A DNA stretch of 64,000 bases from Phytomonospora sp040655735 (GCF_040655735.1 NZ_JBFAKK010000014.1:1-64000); one strand, 5' to 3'. Positions 1 through 8,496 are shown, numbered from the stretch's first letter. Numbers and translations: made by a program. Notes: generated by a model not told the origin, from the letters alone.

Positions 1-54
1 CCCCACCAGGAACTCCGTCCCTGGACCCGGTTCTCTCGCCTGGGTTGCGGGCCG
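1..54. repeat. Dispersed GC-rich repeat, copy A
   Basis: The first 54 bases match positions 48672-48725 at 49 of 54 bases, in the same orientation. The shared core includes ACTCCGTCCCTGGACCC. Similarity ends abruptly after GGGCCG. The copy starts at the window edge, so its true left end is unseen. This looks like a short intergenic repeat family of the kind common in high-GC actinomycetes; no reading frame is conserved between the copies. Confidence 0.75.
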
Positions 55-324
55 TTTGGTCGGCTCTTGTGTGCGGCCGGCTTCGCCTCGGCCGCAGGCC
101 CGCAGGCCGCAGGCCGCTGGCCGTCGGCCCGCCAACCCTCTGCCGGGCACCCGCCAGGGGGTCGTGCGGTGACGGTCGGGTGAGTTGCTCAAGCAAGAGG
201 ACCCGCGCATTTGCGCGGGTCCTCTTCAAACCTCTATCGAACCAGCCGCACGAGCGGGCGGGCGGGGGGAGCGAGGCGAACCGGTCAGGCCTCCCGGCCT
301 GACCTTCGATCCGATCCCCGGCCG
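55..324. other. Non-coding stretch, left window edge
   Basis: I see no supported gene here. The stretch holds short direct repeats of CCGCAGGC-type sequence near 90-120 and a strong hairpin (see 195-226). Short open frames in it lack ribosome sites and recognisable products. Confidence 0.5.
195..226. terminator. Rho-independent-type hairpin
   Basis: A perfect 15-bp inverted repeat (left arm AAGAGGACCCGCGCA at 195-209, right arm 212-226) with a minimal TT loop. It lies about 100 bp beyond the stop of the minus-strand operon ending at 325 and could end transcription from either side. Confidence 0.75.
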
Positions 325-2064
325 CTACTCCTCGTCATCCCTTAAAACCGCCGCGGCGTGGTGCTGCTGCGGTACCTCGGAACCGTTCCCCGCGAATCCC
401 GCCTTCCCGAGCAGGTCCCCGCGCACGGCGTCGAGGAAGCCGTTGACGTACGTGCCCGGGAAGTCCCCGAGGTAGTACGTCTTCATGTCCCGGCGGCGGT
501 CGGCGAGGGGGTCGAGCTTCAGGAGGCGATCCAGCACGTCGGGGACGTTGGAGGCGTTGGACTTCACCACGTAGGCGGCCTGCGAGAGCGGGAAGCTCTT
601 GTGGAAGCGTTCGCCTTCGTCGAGCATGTCGGTGATCGCGAAGGGCTTCTCGGAGTACAGCCAGTCGGAGGCGACGGCGGTGACGTCGGAGACCATCGCG
701 TCGCAGGCGTTCATGCACTCGAACAGCGACATGTCCTTGGTCGTCGTCTTCCCCCACTTGTGGGCGCGGCCGGTCTTGGCGGCGTCCTCGGCCAGCAGCT
801 GCTCGACGCGCGCCATCTGGCGGGCCGAGGCGGGGTTGCGGGCCGTGTAGGGGTGGGGGCGGAAGACGATCGTCGCGCCGCGTTCGATGAGCCCGGTGAG
901 GATCTTCTCGGCGATGGACAGGGAGCAGTAGTTGGTGTCGGTGAACCAGCCCGACCAGGTGGGGGCGTAGAACACCGTGGGCGAGGCGACGTCGGCGATC
1001 GGCGTGCGGACGATCTCCACTTCGGACACCTGAGGGCGCCCGACGATGGTGAACTTCTCCTCGGGGATGAGGACGTTGTTGTCCCTGTAGCGGTCGATGC
1101 CCGCCTGGCCGGCCACGTAGATCTTGTCGAACATGGCGGTGACCGGGTTGTAGCTGGAGGCCTTGTCGGAGTCGCCGTGCAGCAGCTGGATGTGCGTCAG
1201 GTGCGAGAAGCGGATCGACTGGACGTTCTTCATGCCGTTGTTGACGTAGAAGGCGGCCTTCAGCGAGGGCACGATGACCTGTTCGAGCTGGCCCATGCTG
1301 GGGGCGACGACGACGGGCGCCTTCGTCAGCCGGGCCATGGCGGCGATGCCGCGGTTCTCGCGCAGCACCACCATGTAGGGGACTTTCAGCGCTTCCAGGT
1401 ACGGCAGCCACATGCCCACGTGGTACTCGGTGCCGGCGGGCGCGGAGTAGTGGACCATGAACTGCGGCGCGTGCTTCTCCAGCGCGTCCCAGACGGCCTG
1501 GTCGCCGTTGTGGCCGTGGGTGCTGGAGCGGCGTTCGCGCCAGGCGTTGAGGACGGCGCTGAAGTTGACGATCGCGACGACGGCCAGCCCGGCGATGACC
1601 GGCCACGCCGTTCCGCCGATGGCGACGCTGACGGCGTAGAGGACCAGCAGCCCGAGGTGGGCCAGGTATGGCCACTTCGGGGCGAGGAACTTCTCCCGCT
1701 TGGAGCGCGCGACCTTGAGGTTGCGCGACTCCAGGCGACCGACGTTGAGCGCTTCCCGCAGGAGCGGCTCATAGAGCGTGACCAGCAGCAGGAGGACGCC
1801 GCACAGAAGGTTGATGAGCTCACCGGCGCCGTTCTCCGACTTCACCGCCCAGACCATGAGCGCCGCGGTGATCAGCGCGCGGTCGGGGAGGGACTTCGCG
1901 AGTCCTTCGGAGCGGTGGTTGAACCACAGGTATCCCAGGGCGAGGGCGGTGACGCCGAAGCCGAGCCATGGCAGGTCGGTGAGCGCGAAGGCGGCGAGGG
2001 CGAAGACGCCCAGGCCGGCCGGGGCGAGTTTCCCGGTGACCTTCTTCAGTGTGGCTTTGTCCAT
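325..2064 (-). CDS. CDP-glycerol glycerophosphotransferase family protein (TagB/TagF-like)
   Basis: 579 aa. The N-terminal ~180 residues carry several hydrophobic membrane segments (for example GLGVFALAAFALTDLPWLGFG near residues 18-38). The C-terminal ~380 residues have the family's nucleotide-alditol transferase signature: FRPHPYTARN, then SDVTAVASDWLYSEKPFAI. Members of this family transfer glycerol- or ribitol-phosphate from CDP-alditols in teichoic-acid-type polymers at the inner membrane face. It is the last gene of an operon with the SDR (59 bp upstream) and the IspD-like gene, so its donor may be the CDP-alditol those two make. The ATG at 2062-2064 has only a weak ribosome site. The family call is firm; the exact donor (ribitol or glycerol) is inference. 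Confidence 0.88.
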   Translation of the reverse strand: MDKATLKKVTGKLAPAGLGVFALAAFALTDLPWLGFGVTALALGYLWFNHRSEGLAKSLPDRALITAALMVWAVKSENGAGELINLLCGVLLLLVTLYEPLLREALNVGRLESRNLKVARSKREKFLAPKWPYLAHLGLLVLYAVSVAIGGTAWPVIAGLAVVAIVNFSAVLNAWRERRSSTHGHNGDQAVWDALEKHAPQFMVHYSAPAGTEYHVGMWLPYLEALKVPYMVVLRENRGIAAMARLTKAPVVVAPSMGQLEQVIVPSLKAAFYVNNGMKNVQSIRFSHLTHIQLLHGDSDKASSYNPVTAMFDKIYVAGQAGIDRYRDNNVLIPEEKFTIVGRPQVSEVEIVRTPIADVASPTVFYAPTWSGWFTDTNYCSLSIAEKILTGLIERGATIVFRPHPYTARNPASARQMARVEQLLAEDAAKTGRAHKWGKTTTKDMSLFECMNACDAMVSDVTAVASDWLYSEKPFAITDMLDEGERFHKSFPLSQAAYVVKSNASNVPDVLDRLLKLDPLADRRRDMKTYYLGDFPGTYVNGFLDAVRGDLLGKAGFAGNGSEVPQQHHAAAVLRDDEE

Positions 2065-2123
2065 TGTGGATTGTCCCGGTTGTCGTATCGGTCAACTGTC
2101 TTCGGGAGGGGGGGACGGCCCGT

Positions 2124-2831
2124 CTACATCCTGACGACGAGGTTGCGGCTGTCGACGAAGCGGCCGACGTCGGACTGCAGCATCTCGATGACGCCGGCGA
2201 CGTGCTCCGGCTGCATGATCGTCGTCGGGTCCTCGTCCGGAGCCAGGGTCTTGCGCAGATCGGTGGCGCAGCGGCCGGGTGAGATGCAGACCACGCGGGT
2301 GCCGTAGATGGCCAGCTCCTCCTTCATCACCTCGCTCATGGTGATGACGGCGGCCTTCGACGCCGAGTAGGTCAGCCAGCCCGGGCGCCCGTTCATGCCG
2401 GCCGTCGAGGCGATGTTCACGATCAGCTCGAAGGTGTTGCCGTTGTGCAGCAGCTCCTGGACGATCGTGAACGGCGCGTACAGGTTGACGCCGATGGTCC
2501 GCTCGAAGTCGGCGAACTCGATCTGCTGGATCGACATGGGCGAGGTGTAGCCGGCGTTGTTGACCAGCAGGTCGACCTTGCCGTGCTCGGCCATGACGTC
2601 CTTCATCAGCCCGACGGTCCGCGCGCGGTCGGCCAGGTCGATGTTGTACGAGTGCACCTTCTTGCCGTGCGGGTTGTCGGCGGCCAGTTTGTCGAGGAAC
2701 GCCGAGAACGCCTCCGATTCCCGCGCCAGCAGGATGAAGTCGTTGACGTCGTTGTCGCCGTAGAAGAAGCGCTCGATGGTGGCCGCCCCGATCCCCTTAG
2801 AGGCTCCGGTGACCAGTAGTGACTTACTCAT
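2124..2831 (-). CDS. SDR oxidoreductase, probable CDP-alditol pathway reductase
   Basis: 235 aa. Classical short-chain dehydrogenase with the cofactor loop TGASKGIG near the N-terminus, NNAG in the central fold and the catalytic YSASK (Tyr/Lys), ending in FVDSRNLVVRM. The ATG at 2831 follows GGAGGAG about 7 nt upstream (minus strand) and overlaps the stop of the IspD-like gene by 8 bp; an open frame extending further upstream is only a shadow of that gene. In Haemophilus-type Bcs1 enzymes an IspD-like domain is fused ahead of an SDR domain: the SDR reduces ribulose 5-phosphate and the partner makes CDP-ribitol. The same order occurs here as two genes. The specific substrate is inference; the SDR fold is clear. 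Confidence 0.85.
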   Translation of the reverse strand: MSKSLLVTGASKGIGAATIERFFYGDNDVNDFILLARESEAFSAFLDKLAADNPHGKKVHSYNIDLADRARTVGLMKDVMAEHGKVDLLVNNAGYTSPMSIQQIEFADFERTIGVNLYAPFTIVQELLHNGNTFELIVNIASTAGMNGRPGWLTYSASKAAVITMSEVMKEELAIYGTRVVCISPGRCATDLRKTLAPDEDPTTIMQPEHVAGVIEMLQSDVGRFVDSRNLVVRM

Positions 2832-3507
2832 CGTCGTCTTCTCCTCCCAGCAAGAAGCCGGCCAGTCGTACGTCGGTGGGGGTGGTGACCTTGAAGTTGC
2901 GGTCGGTGCCGTCGAGGAAGTACACGTCGTAACCGGCCTCGGTCGCCAGGGTGCCGTCCTCGTTGAAGACGACGCCCTCGCGCACGGCCCACTCGTGGGC
3001 ACCGGCGAGGTCGGCCTTGCGGTACTTCTGCGGCAGCTGCACGTTGCGCAGCTTGTCGCGGTCGAGCGAACCGGTCACCTTGTTGGCGGCCGGGTCGACC
3101 GGCGCGACGGTGAACGGGATCGGCAGCATGTAGCTGACGTTGTCGTGCGGGTCGGCGATGAGCCGGCGGATGTCTCCGGCGCTGATCAGCGGCCGGGCCG
3201 TCTCGTGCAGGACGATGTGCTCGTTCTTGCAGTGCGGCAGGAGGTTGCGGACCGACTCGTGGCGGGTGGCGCCGGCCGGGACGTAGGTGACCGGCTTCTT
3301 GATCGCGTAGTCGATGACGAGCTTCTCGACGTCCTCGCGCCACCCCTCGGGGTAGTTGACGACGATCTCGTCGATCTCGGCGACCGCGTCGGCGGCGACG
3401 AGGGAGTAGACGATGATCGGGATCCCGTTGACCCGGATGAACTGCTTCGGCTGGCCCGCCGCGACCCGGCTGCCGATACCGCCATTGAGAAGAACCAGGC
3501 TATACAT
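2824..3507 (-). CDS. IspD/TarI-like sugar-alcohol-phosphate cytidylyltransferase
   Basis: 227 aa. It shows the IspD-family landmarks in order: a glycine-rich nucleotide loop with PKQF (NGGIGSRVAAGQPKQF), HETARPLI, the LPQKY stretch and NFKVTTPTD near the C-terminus. The ATG at 3507 has AAGGGG about 7 nt upstream; the alternative TTG one codon earlier is less likely. As first gene of an operon with an SDR and a TagF-like transferase, it is better explained as a ribitol-5-phosphate (TarI-like) cytidylyltransferase than as the isoprenoid enzyme IspD. I cannot exclude another alditol phosphate as substrate. A promoter with a 10-bp palindrome lies just upstream. Confidence 0.85.
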   Translation of the reverse strand: MYSLVLLNGGIGSRVAAGQPKQFIRVNGIPIIVYSLVAADAVAEIDEIVVNYPEGWREDVEKLVIDYAIKKPVTYVPAGATRHESVRNLLPHCKNEHIVLHETARPLISAGDIRRLIADPHDNVSYMLPIPFTVAPVDPAANKVTGSLDRDKLRNVQLPQKYRKADLAGAHEWAVREGVVFNEDGTLATEAGYDVYFLDGTDRNFKVTTPTDVRLAGFLLGGEDDDE

Positions 3508-3848
3508 CAATTACCCCTTGTGAACAGCGTTACGGTCATTGAACTGCATATATACGTATACGGCGCGGTAAGCAGCATGTGACGGTAACGCTCTCCGGTG
3601 GTTGTGGTCGACGACGACACCCGCTCCGGAGCGGCCGAGGAGGTCTCGGCTGTCCGGGAGGTGAATGGCGAATGACGCCACGGTTAGCCTACGTCGTCGA
3701 GTTGGCCACGGATGTTACCCCATTACGACCTGCCCGCAGCCTGCGAGGTTACCTGGGGTTTCACCGCATCCGAGCGCAAGGTGGGACCTGGAAAGCCGCA
3801 TCGGTAACATGTGCCACTGATTCCCCACCGCCCCGCCGAGGAGCCCGT
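3508..3848. promoter_or_regulatory. Divergent promoter region of the wall-polymer genes
   Basis: A gap of about 340 bp between the minus-strand operon and the plus-strand export ATPase, with no supported gene. It contains the most AT-rich tract in the first 5 kb. The perfect palindrome TATACGTATA at 3551-3560 sits inside CATATATACGTATACG, well placed to act as a -10 element or operator for the minus-strand operon. GAGGAG at 3838-3843 is the ribosome site for the GTG at 3849. Confidence 0.45.
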
Positions 3849-4589
3849 GTGAGCAAGCCGATCATCGAGGCCAGAGACCTCGGTATCCGGTTCGTACGCA
3901 GTCGCAAGCGCAAGCTGAAACTGCGGGACATGATCATCCATCGCGGCGGCCGCCAGCCGAGCGCCGAATACTTCTGGCCCCTGCGCAACGTCACCTTCGG
4001 CATCGGTGAAGGCGAGGCCGTCGGCGTCATCGGTTCCAACGGCACCGGCAAGTCGACCCTCCTGAGGCTGATCTCCGGCGCCCTCGTCCCCGACGAGGGC
4101 AGCGTCCACTGCCGCGGCAAGGTCGCCCCCCTCCTACAGCTGTCGGCCGGCTTCTCCGGCGACCTCACCGGCCGCGAGAACGTGTACATGGTCGCCGGCA
4201 TGCACGGCATGACCCGCAAGCAGATCCGGGCGAAGTTCGACGAGATCGTGGCCTTCTCGGAGATCGAGAAGTTCATCGACACCCCCGTCACGCACTACTC
4301 CTCGGGCATGAAGGTGCGCCTCGGCTTCTCCGTGGTCACCCAGCTCGGGCACCCGATCCTGCTCGTCGACGAGGCCCTGGCCGTCGGCGACAAGCGTTTC
4401 CGCGCCAAGTGCTACAAGAAGATGGAGTCGATGCTGGCCGAGGGCCGCACCCTCTTCCTCGTCTCCCACAGCGAAGGCGACCTCAAGCGCTTCTGCACCC
4501 GCGGCCTCTACCTGGACGCCGGGCAGCTGGAGGTCGACGGCACCCTCGACGAGGCCCTGGACGCCTACAACCTGGCGACCGGCTCATGA
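3849..4589 (+). CDS. Polysaccharide/teichoic acid export ABC ATPase (TagH/Wzt-like)
   Basis: 246 aa. Walker A GSNGTGKST, signature HYSSGMKVRLGF, Walker B PILLVDEAL, and a switch His in LVSHSEGD. The N-terminal basic segment and the FWPLRNVTFGIGEGEAVGV context match ATPases of the ABC-2 polymer exporters, which flip lipid-linked teichoic acid or O-antigen. The GTG at 3849 is chosen because of GAGGAG 5 nt upstream and because upstream residues are unlike the family. The stop overlaps the next start (ATGA). No ABC-2 permease is present in the window, so the membrane partner must be encoded elsewhere. Confidence 0.88.
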   Translation: MSKPIIEARDLGIRFVRSRKRKLKLRDMIIHRGGRQPSAEYFWPLRNVTFGIGEGEAVGVIGSNGTGKSTLLRLISGALVPDEGSVHCRGKVAPLLQLSAGFSGDLTGRENVYMVAGMHGMTRKQIRAKFDEIVAFSEIEKFIDTPVTHYSSGMKVRLGFSVVTQLGHPILLVDEALAVGDKRFRAKCYKKMESMLAEGRTLFLVSHSEGDLKRFCTRGLYLDAGQLEVDGTLDEALDAYNLATGS

Positions 4590-6643
4590 CGCGGGTGGCC
4601 CTGCTCGCCACTACCCCAGGCGCCCTCGCGGTCGTCAACGGCGAGCTGCTAGCCGCCCGCCTCGACCGCCAGCTCTCCGCACTCGGCGCACGCATCGTCA
4701 TCGTCGCGCGCCCGGCACTCGCCGGGCCGCTGCGCGACCTGGATCGCCGGGTGATCGTCTCGGAGGACGTCGACTCCGACCTCGCCGCCCTGGCCGACCT
4801 CGCCGCACACTCTGTGGCCGACGGCATACCTCTTGTTATATGTGCCGCCGACCTGTTGACCCCCGACTCGGCGCTGCGCGGCGTCCTGGGCGACTCGATT
4901 CCGCGCGTCGGGGCGCTCGTCGGCCCCTACGACGCGGGTGAGCACCTTCGCCTGGAACGCGGGCGCGTGGTCGCGGTCGCCACCTCCTTCCATGAGCTCG
5001 ACGAGCCCAACGCCGGGCTGCGCGGACTCGTGCGCGTCGGCGAGCCGTTCTGCGCCGACTTCATCACCACCCTGGAGGCGCTGCGCGCCGAGGGCGTCCC
5101 CGCCCTGGCGCCCGACGCCGACGCGATCGTGCTGGCGGCTCTCGGCCTGGCGCGCTCCGGCGAGTCGGTCACGGCCTACCAGGTCAAGGGCCTGCCCTAC
5201 CGGCGCGTCGACGGCGACGAGGACGCCGCCCAGGCGTGGGCGTACACGTCGAGCGTCGACGAGAAGGCGCTGCGCTACAAGCTCGCCCGCAAGGAGCACG
5301 ACGACCTCTTCGCGACCTTCTTCGTGCTGCCGCTGGCGCCGAGGGTGATGCTGCTGGCCAAGCGGCTGAAGTTCACCCCGACCGGCGTCACCTGGCTGTC
5401 GATCCTGGTGGCCCTGGTCGGCGCGGGCCTGTTCGCGTGGGCGACGCGCCCGGCGCTGATCATCGGCGCGGTGCTGCTCTACGTGAGCTTCCTGCTCGAC
5501 TGCGTCGACGGGGAGCTGGCCCGCTACACGCAGAAGTTCAGCCGCTTCGGCGGCTGGCTGGACATGATCGCCGACCGCTTCAAGGAGTTCCTGGTCTACG
5601 CCGGGCTGGCCGTCGGCGCGGTCGCCGCCGGGCACACCAACGCCTGGTGGCTGGCGATCGTGGCGCTGATGATGCTGTCCTGCCGCCACATGGTCGACAC
5701 CTGGTACGGCACCATGCGCGACCACGACGTGCTGACCCGCGCCAAGGCGCCCTTCACGCAGGCGGCCGACCCCTTCCGGGTCGGCGAGAAGCGGCCGGAG
5801 CCGCAGGAGGGCCTGGCGAAGGCCGGCGGCGTCCTCGGCAAGGCCGCCACCGACTTCGGCGCGCGCAAGGGCAGCCTCAAGTACTGGTTCAAGCGGACCG
5901 CGGCCTTCCCGGTCGGCGACCGCTGGTTCGTGCTCGGTTTCTTCGCCGCCGTCTGGAACGGGCAGGTCGCCCTGGCGGCCTTCCTGGTCTGCGCGACCGG
6001 CTCGGCGCTCTACATCATGGCCGGGCGCGTCCTGCAGTCCTTCTCGGTGCGCGCGGCGGTCTTCGAGTCGGCCGACAAGTCCACGCACCGCGACGACGGG
6101 CCGATCGTGCGCCTGGTGTCGCTGTTCAAGTTCCCGGGCGCGGCGCCCCTGCTCTCGCTGGGCGGCGTGCTGCTCGTCCTGCTCGCCGGGGTGCTGACCA
6201 CGCCGTGGACCGCGGGGGCGCGTCCGTGGACGATCCTCGCGGCCTTCGTCGTGCTGCTCCTGCTGGTCCCGACCGCTCGGCACGCCCATGGCGGCGCGCT
6301 CGACTGGCTGGTCCCGGCGGGGATGCGTGCCGCGGAGTACCTGTTCATCCTGTTCACGGGCCGTACCTACGGCGTGCCTCTGCCGTTGGTCTTCGCCACG
6401 CTGGGCGTGCTGGCCGTCTACCACTACGACCTCGCCGCGCGCATCGACAAGGCGGCCTCGCCGCTGTCGATCCGCTGGGCCGGACTGGGCTGGGAGGGCC
6501 GGGCGCTGCTGCTCACCCTCGGGGCGCTGTTCGACCTGGTGCCGCTGTTCATGTGGATCCTCCTGCTGGGGATCGGCGCGGTCTTCGTGGTGGGTTCGGT
6601 CACGGGAACCTTGGGTCAGCGGCGCCGTCCGGCCAATACTTGA
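4586..6643 (+). CDS. Fused nucleotidyltransferase-like and CDP-alcohol phosphotransferase membrane protein
   Basis: 685 aa. Residues 1-200 look like a degenerate sugar-nucleotidyltransferase-type Rossmann domain and lack an intact glycine-rich nucleotide loop. The C-terminal half is a membrane protein with about 8-10 hydrophobic segments and a complete CDP-alcohol phosphotransferase motif at 305-330: D305-x2-D308-G-x2-A-R-x8-G-x3-D326-x3-D330. Enzymes with this motif displace CMP from a CDP-alcohol with a second alcohol. Domain order resembles archaeal bifunctional IPCT/DIPPS proteins. The ATG overlaps the ATPase stop by 4 bp, so a role in wall or lipid-anchor synthesis alongside that exporter is likely. 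Related actinobacterial proteins may be filed under DUF5941 (recollection, not checked). Substrates are unknown. Confidence 0.82.
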   Translation: MTRVALLATTPGALAVVNGELLAARLDRQLSALGARIVIVARPALAGPLRDLDRRVIVSEDVDSDLAALADLAAHSVADGIPLVICAADLLTPDSALRGVLGDSIPRVGALVGPYDAGEHLRLERGRVVAVATSFHELDEPNAGLRGLVRVGEPFCADFITTLEALRAEGVPALAPDADAIVLAALGLARSGESVTAYQVKGLPYRRVDGDEDAAQAWAYTSSVDEKALRYKLARKEHDDLFATFFVLPLAPRVMLLAKRLKFTPTGVTWLSILVALVGAGLFAWATRPALIIGAVLLYVSFLLDCVDGELARYTQKFSRFGGWLDMIADRFKEFLVYAGLAVGAVAAGHTNAWWLAIVALMMLSCRHMVDTWYGTMRDHDVLTRAKAPFTQAADPFRVGEKRPEPQEGLAKAGGVLGKAATDFGARKGSLKYWFKRTAAFPVGDRWFVLGFFAAVWNGQVALAAFLVCATGSALYIMAGRVLQSFSVRAAVFESADKSTHRDDGPIVRLVSLFKFPGAAPLLSLGGVLLVLLAGVLTTPWTAGARPWTILAAFVVLLLLVPTARHAHGGALDWLVPAGMRAAEYLFILFTGRTYGVPLPLVFATLGVLAVYHYDLAARIDKAASPLSIRWAGLGWEGRALLLTLGALFDLVPLFMWILLLGIGAVFVVGSVTGTLGQRRRPANT

Positions 6644-6646
6644 GCC

Positions 6647-7057
6647 ATGACAGCGGTGTTCCTGTACGACGGCGACTGCGCGTTCTGCTCCAGCTGTGCG
6701 CGCTTCGTCGAGAAGCGGATCCCGACCGGCGCCGACGTGGCCGCCTGGCAGCACCGTGACATCGCGGTCCTCGGTCTGACCGAGGCCGAGGTGGACGCGG
6801 CCGTCCAGTGGGTCGAGGTCGACGGTGCCGGGCGCCCCGGCGCGCCGCTGTCGGGTCCCGCCGCGATCGCCGCGCTGCTCAAGGACGCCGGCGGCGTGTG
6901 GCGGCCGATGGGCGCGGTGCTGGGGCTGCGGCCGGTGCTGGCCGTGGTCTGGCCGCTCTACCGGTGGGTCGCGCGCAACCGCGACAAGATGCCCGGCGGC
7001 ACGGCCGCCTGCGCGCTGCCGCAGGCGCAGCGCGAAGCGGCTCGCAAGACGGAGTAG
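6647..7057 (+). CDS. DCC-family thiol-disulfide oxidoreductase-like protein (DUF393)
   Basis: 136 aa. The family signature sits at the N-terminus: D8-G-D-C11-A-F-C14, a CxxC pair in a thioredoxin-like fold, followed by a predicted helical C-terminus. It starts 3 bp after the previous stop and so probably belongs to the same transcript. It converges on an HTTM-domain gene. DCC and HTTM proteins often occur together or fused, which suggests a shared but unestablished redox role at the membrane. Confidence 0.85.
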   Translation: MTAVFLYDGDCAFCSSCARFVEKRIPTGADVAAWQHRDIAVLGLTEAEVDAAVQWVEVDGAGRPGAPLSGPAAIAALLKDAGGVWRPMGAVLGLRPVLAVVWPLYRWVARNRDKMPGGTAACALPQAQREAARKTE

Positions 7058-7089
7058 GGCGGACGCGCTTGCGCGTCCGCCCTACTTTT
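7054..7089. terminator. Bidirectional terminator between convergent genes
   Basis: A perfect 14-bp inverted repeat: GTAGGGCGGACGCG at 7054-7067, loop CTTG, complement at 7072-7085, then TTTT. It includes the stop codon of the DCC gene and ends at the stop of the facing HTTM gene, so it can serve both. Confidence 0.9.
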
Positions 7090-7958
7090 CAGGCCGGGGC
7101 CTCGACCGGTTCGCGGCGCCCGCGCAGGCGCTTGGCCCACTCCACCGGCCGTACCTTCTCCAGCGGCAGGAAGGCCGCCATGGCGACCAGGTGCGGGAGG
7201 AAGGAGATCGTGATCGTGCTGAACACGACCACGTGGAAGAGGTAGAAGCCGCCGATCGCCCACACTCGCCAGCGCTCCTTGAGGAAGAACACCGCCGGGC
7301 TGAGCAGCTCGAACATCACGATGCCCCACTGCGCGGCGACCAGCAGGCCCGGCACGTCGAGCAGCAGCCGCGCCGCCCAGGTGCCCCGGCGCAGGACCGC
7401 GCGGGTGAGGGTCGCGCCGCCCAGCCAGGCGAGCCCGCCGAAGCGGATCTTCGCCCACGAGGCCAGGAAGTAGGTCGCGATGACCGCGATCTGGGTGCAG
7501 CGCAGCGCCCAGCCGGCCGACTCCGAGCGGGTGGCGTCGCCGTGGCGGGCGCGGCCGACGGTCGGGAGCACGGCCAGCGCGACGAGGAAGCCGACGCGGT
7601 CGTGGTCGACCTTCCCGTAGCTCATCGCGATGATCATCCACTCCAGGTAGAGCAGGAAGACCGGCCAGCCGAGCAGGCGCGGCGCCCGGCCGGTCGCGGC
7701 GAGCAGCGCCAGCACGATCAGGGCCACGAAGATGCCGTTGACCAGCAGCGGCGTGGGCGTCGGCAGCGGCAGGATCCGCCCGATCGCCAGCGGCTGGTAC
7801 AGCGCGCCGGGCACGGAGGCGTGGCTGCGGACCCAGTTGGTGAAGACCAGGAGGTCGGCGACGACGAAGAGATAACAGAGTGTGCGGAAGGCCGCGGCCC
7901 GCCCGAGCGGGACGGCCTCGTAGAACCAGCCGCCGACCTTGCCGGCGACGCGCCTCAT
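7089..7958 (-). CDS. HTTM-domain integral membrane protein
   Basis: 289 aa. Multiple hydrophobic helices and the layout typical of HTTM / vitamin K-dependent carboxylase-like membrane proteins, including LLYLEWMIIAMSYGK and LASWAKIRFGGLAWLGG. The ATG at 7958 overlaps the upstream gene's stop (ATGA), so the pair is translationally coupled. Enzymatic function in bacteria is unclear. Convergence with a DCC-family gene supports the usual DCC-HTTM association. Confidence 0.8.
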   Translation of the reverse strand: MRRVAGKVGGWFYEAVPLGRAAAFRTLCYLFVVADLLVFTNWVRSHASVPGALYQPLAIGRILPLPTPTPLLVNGIFVALIVLALLAATGRAPRLLGWPVFLLYLEWMIIAMSYGKVDHDRVGFLVALAVLPTVGRARHGDATRSESAGWALRCTQIAVIATYFLASWAKIRFGGLAWLGGATLTRAVLRRGTWAARLLLDVPGLLVAAQWGIVMFELLSPAVFFLKERWRVWAIGGFYLFHVVVFSTITISFLPHLVAMAAFLPLEKVRPVEWAKRLRGRREPVEAPA

Positions 7959-8395
7959 CTGTCCCACGCCGTCACCACCTCGTCGACGACGACGCCGGTG
8001 GCGCTGCCGTCCTTGAGTTCGTGGTGTTCGACGATGATCTCGATCCGGACGAGCTCGGGCGCGTCGGGGCTGTGCTGCTCGTAGGCGGCGGCGATCGCGG
8101 CGACCAGGGCCGGGTCGGCCTTGAGCGCGGCCATCTGGCCCTCGACCTCGGCGCGGCGGACGCCGCTGTTGCGCTCGGTCAGCTCGAAGCGCGCACCGGT
8201 GACGTCGATGGCGTCGACGCGGGCGATGTCGACGGGCTTGTTGGGATCGTCGGTGGTGGAGAACATGCGGAAGGGGGCCAGGGGGAACCAGTCGTCCTGC
8301 CCGTACAAGGTCCCGGAGGCCAGGGCGGCCATCCCGACCAGCGCTATGAGGACCCGGACCAGCCGTCCCCTCGTCGTCAGACGCTCTATTGCCAC
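7955..8395 (-). CDS. Membrane-anchored protein, partner of HTTM gene
   Basis: 146 aa, GTG start. One N-terminal membrane segment (about residues 12-30, VRVLIALVGMAALASGTLYG), then a soluble domain beginning QDDWFPLAPFRMFS. The FRMFS-type motif is typical of small proteins encoded beside actinobacterial HTTM genes. No enzymatic motif is visible. It overlaps the HTTM gene by 4 bp, so the two likely act as a pair in the membrane. Confidence 0.7.
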   Translation of the reverse strand: MAIERLTTRGRLVRVLIALVGMAALASGTLYGQDDWFPLAPFRMFSTTDDPNKPVDIARVDAIDVTGARFELTERNSGVRRAEVEGQMAALKADPALVAAIAAAYEQHSPDAPELVRIEIIVEHHELKDGSATGVVVDEVVTAWDR

Positions 8396-8496
8396 CCGGG
8401 AAGGCTAGCGGCTGAGTGCATACCCGGTGTGGTGCGGGAGAGGGGAGGGCTCCCCTCGGAGCGTTTCCGCCCGCTGCGCGGGGGTATCCCCTGTTC

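Noticed and set aside
358..2307. 649-codon open frame on the plus strand
   Set aside because: It is antisense to the TagF-like gene, SDR tail and gap between them; composition is V/G/R/E-rich with no domain. High GC removes stops from antisense frames.
2824..3507. Canonical isoprenoid ispD
   Set aside because: Context is a cell-wall polymer operon with an SDR in Bcs1 order. No ispF follows, as is usual for ispD in actinomycetes. Kept as IspD-like only.
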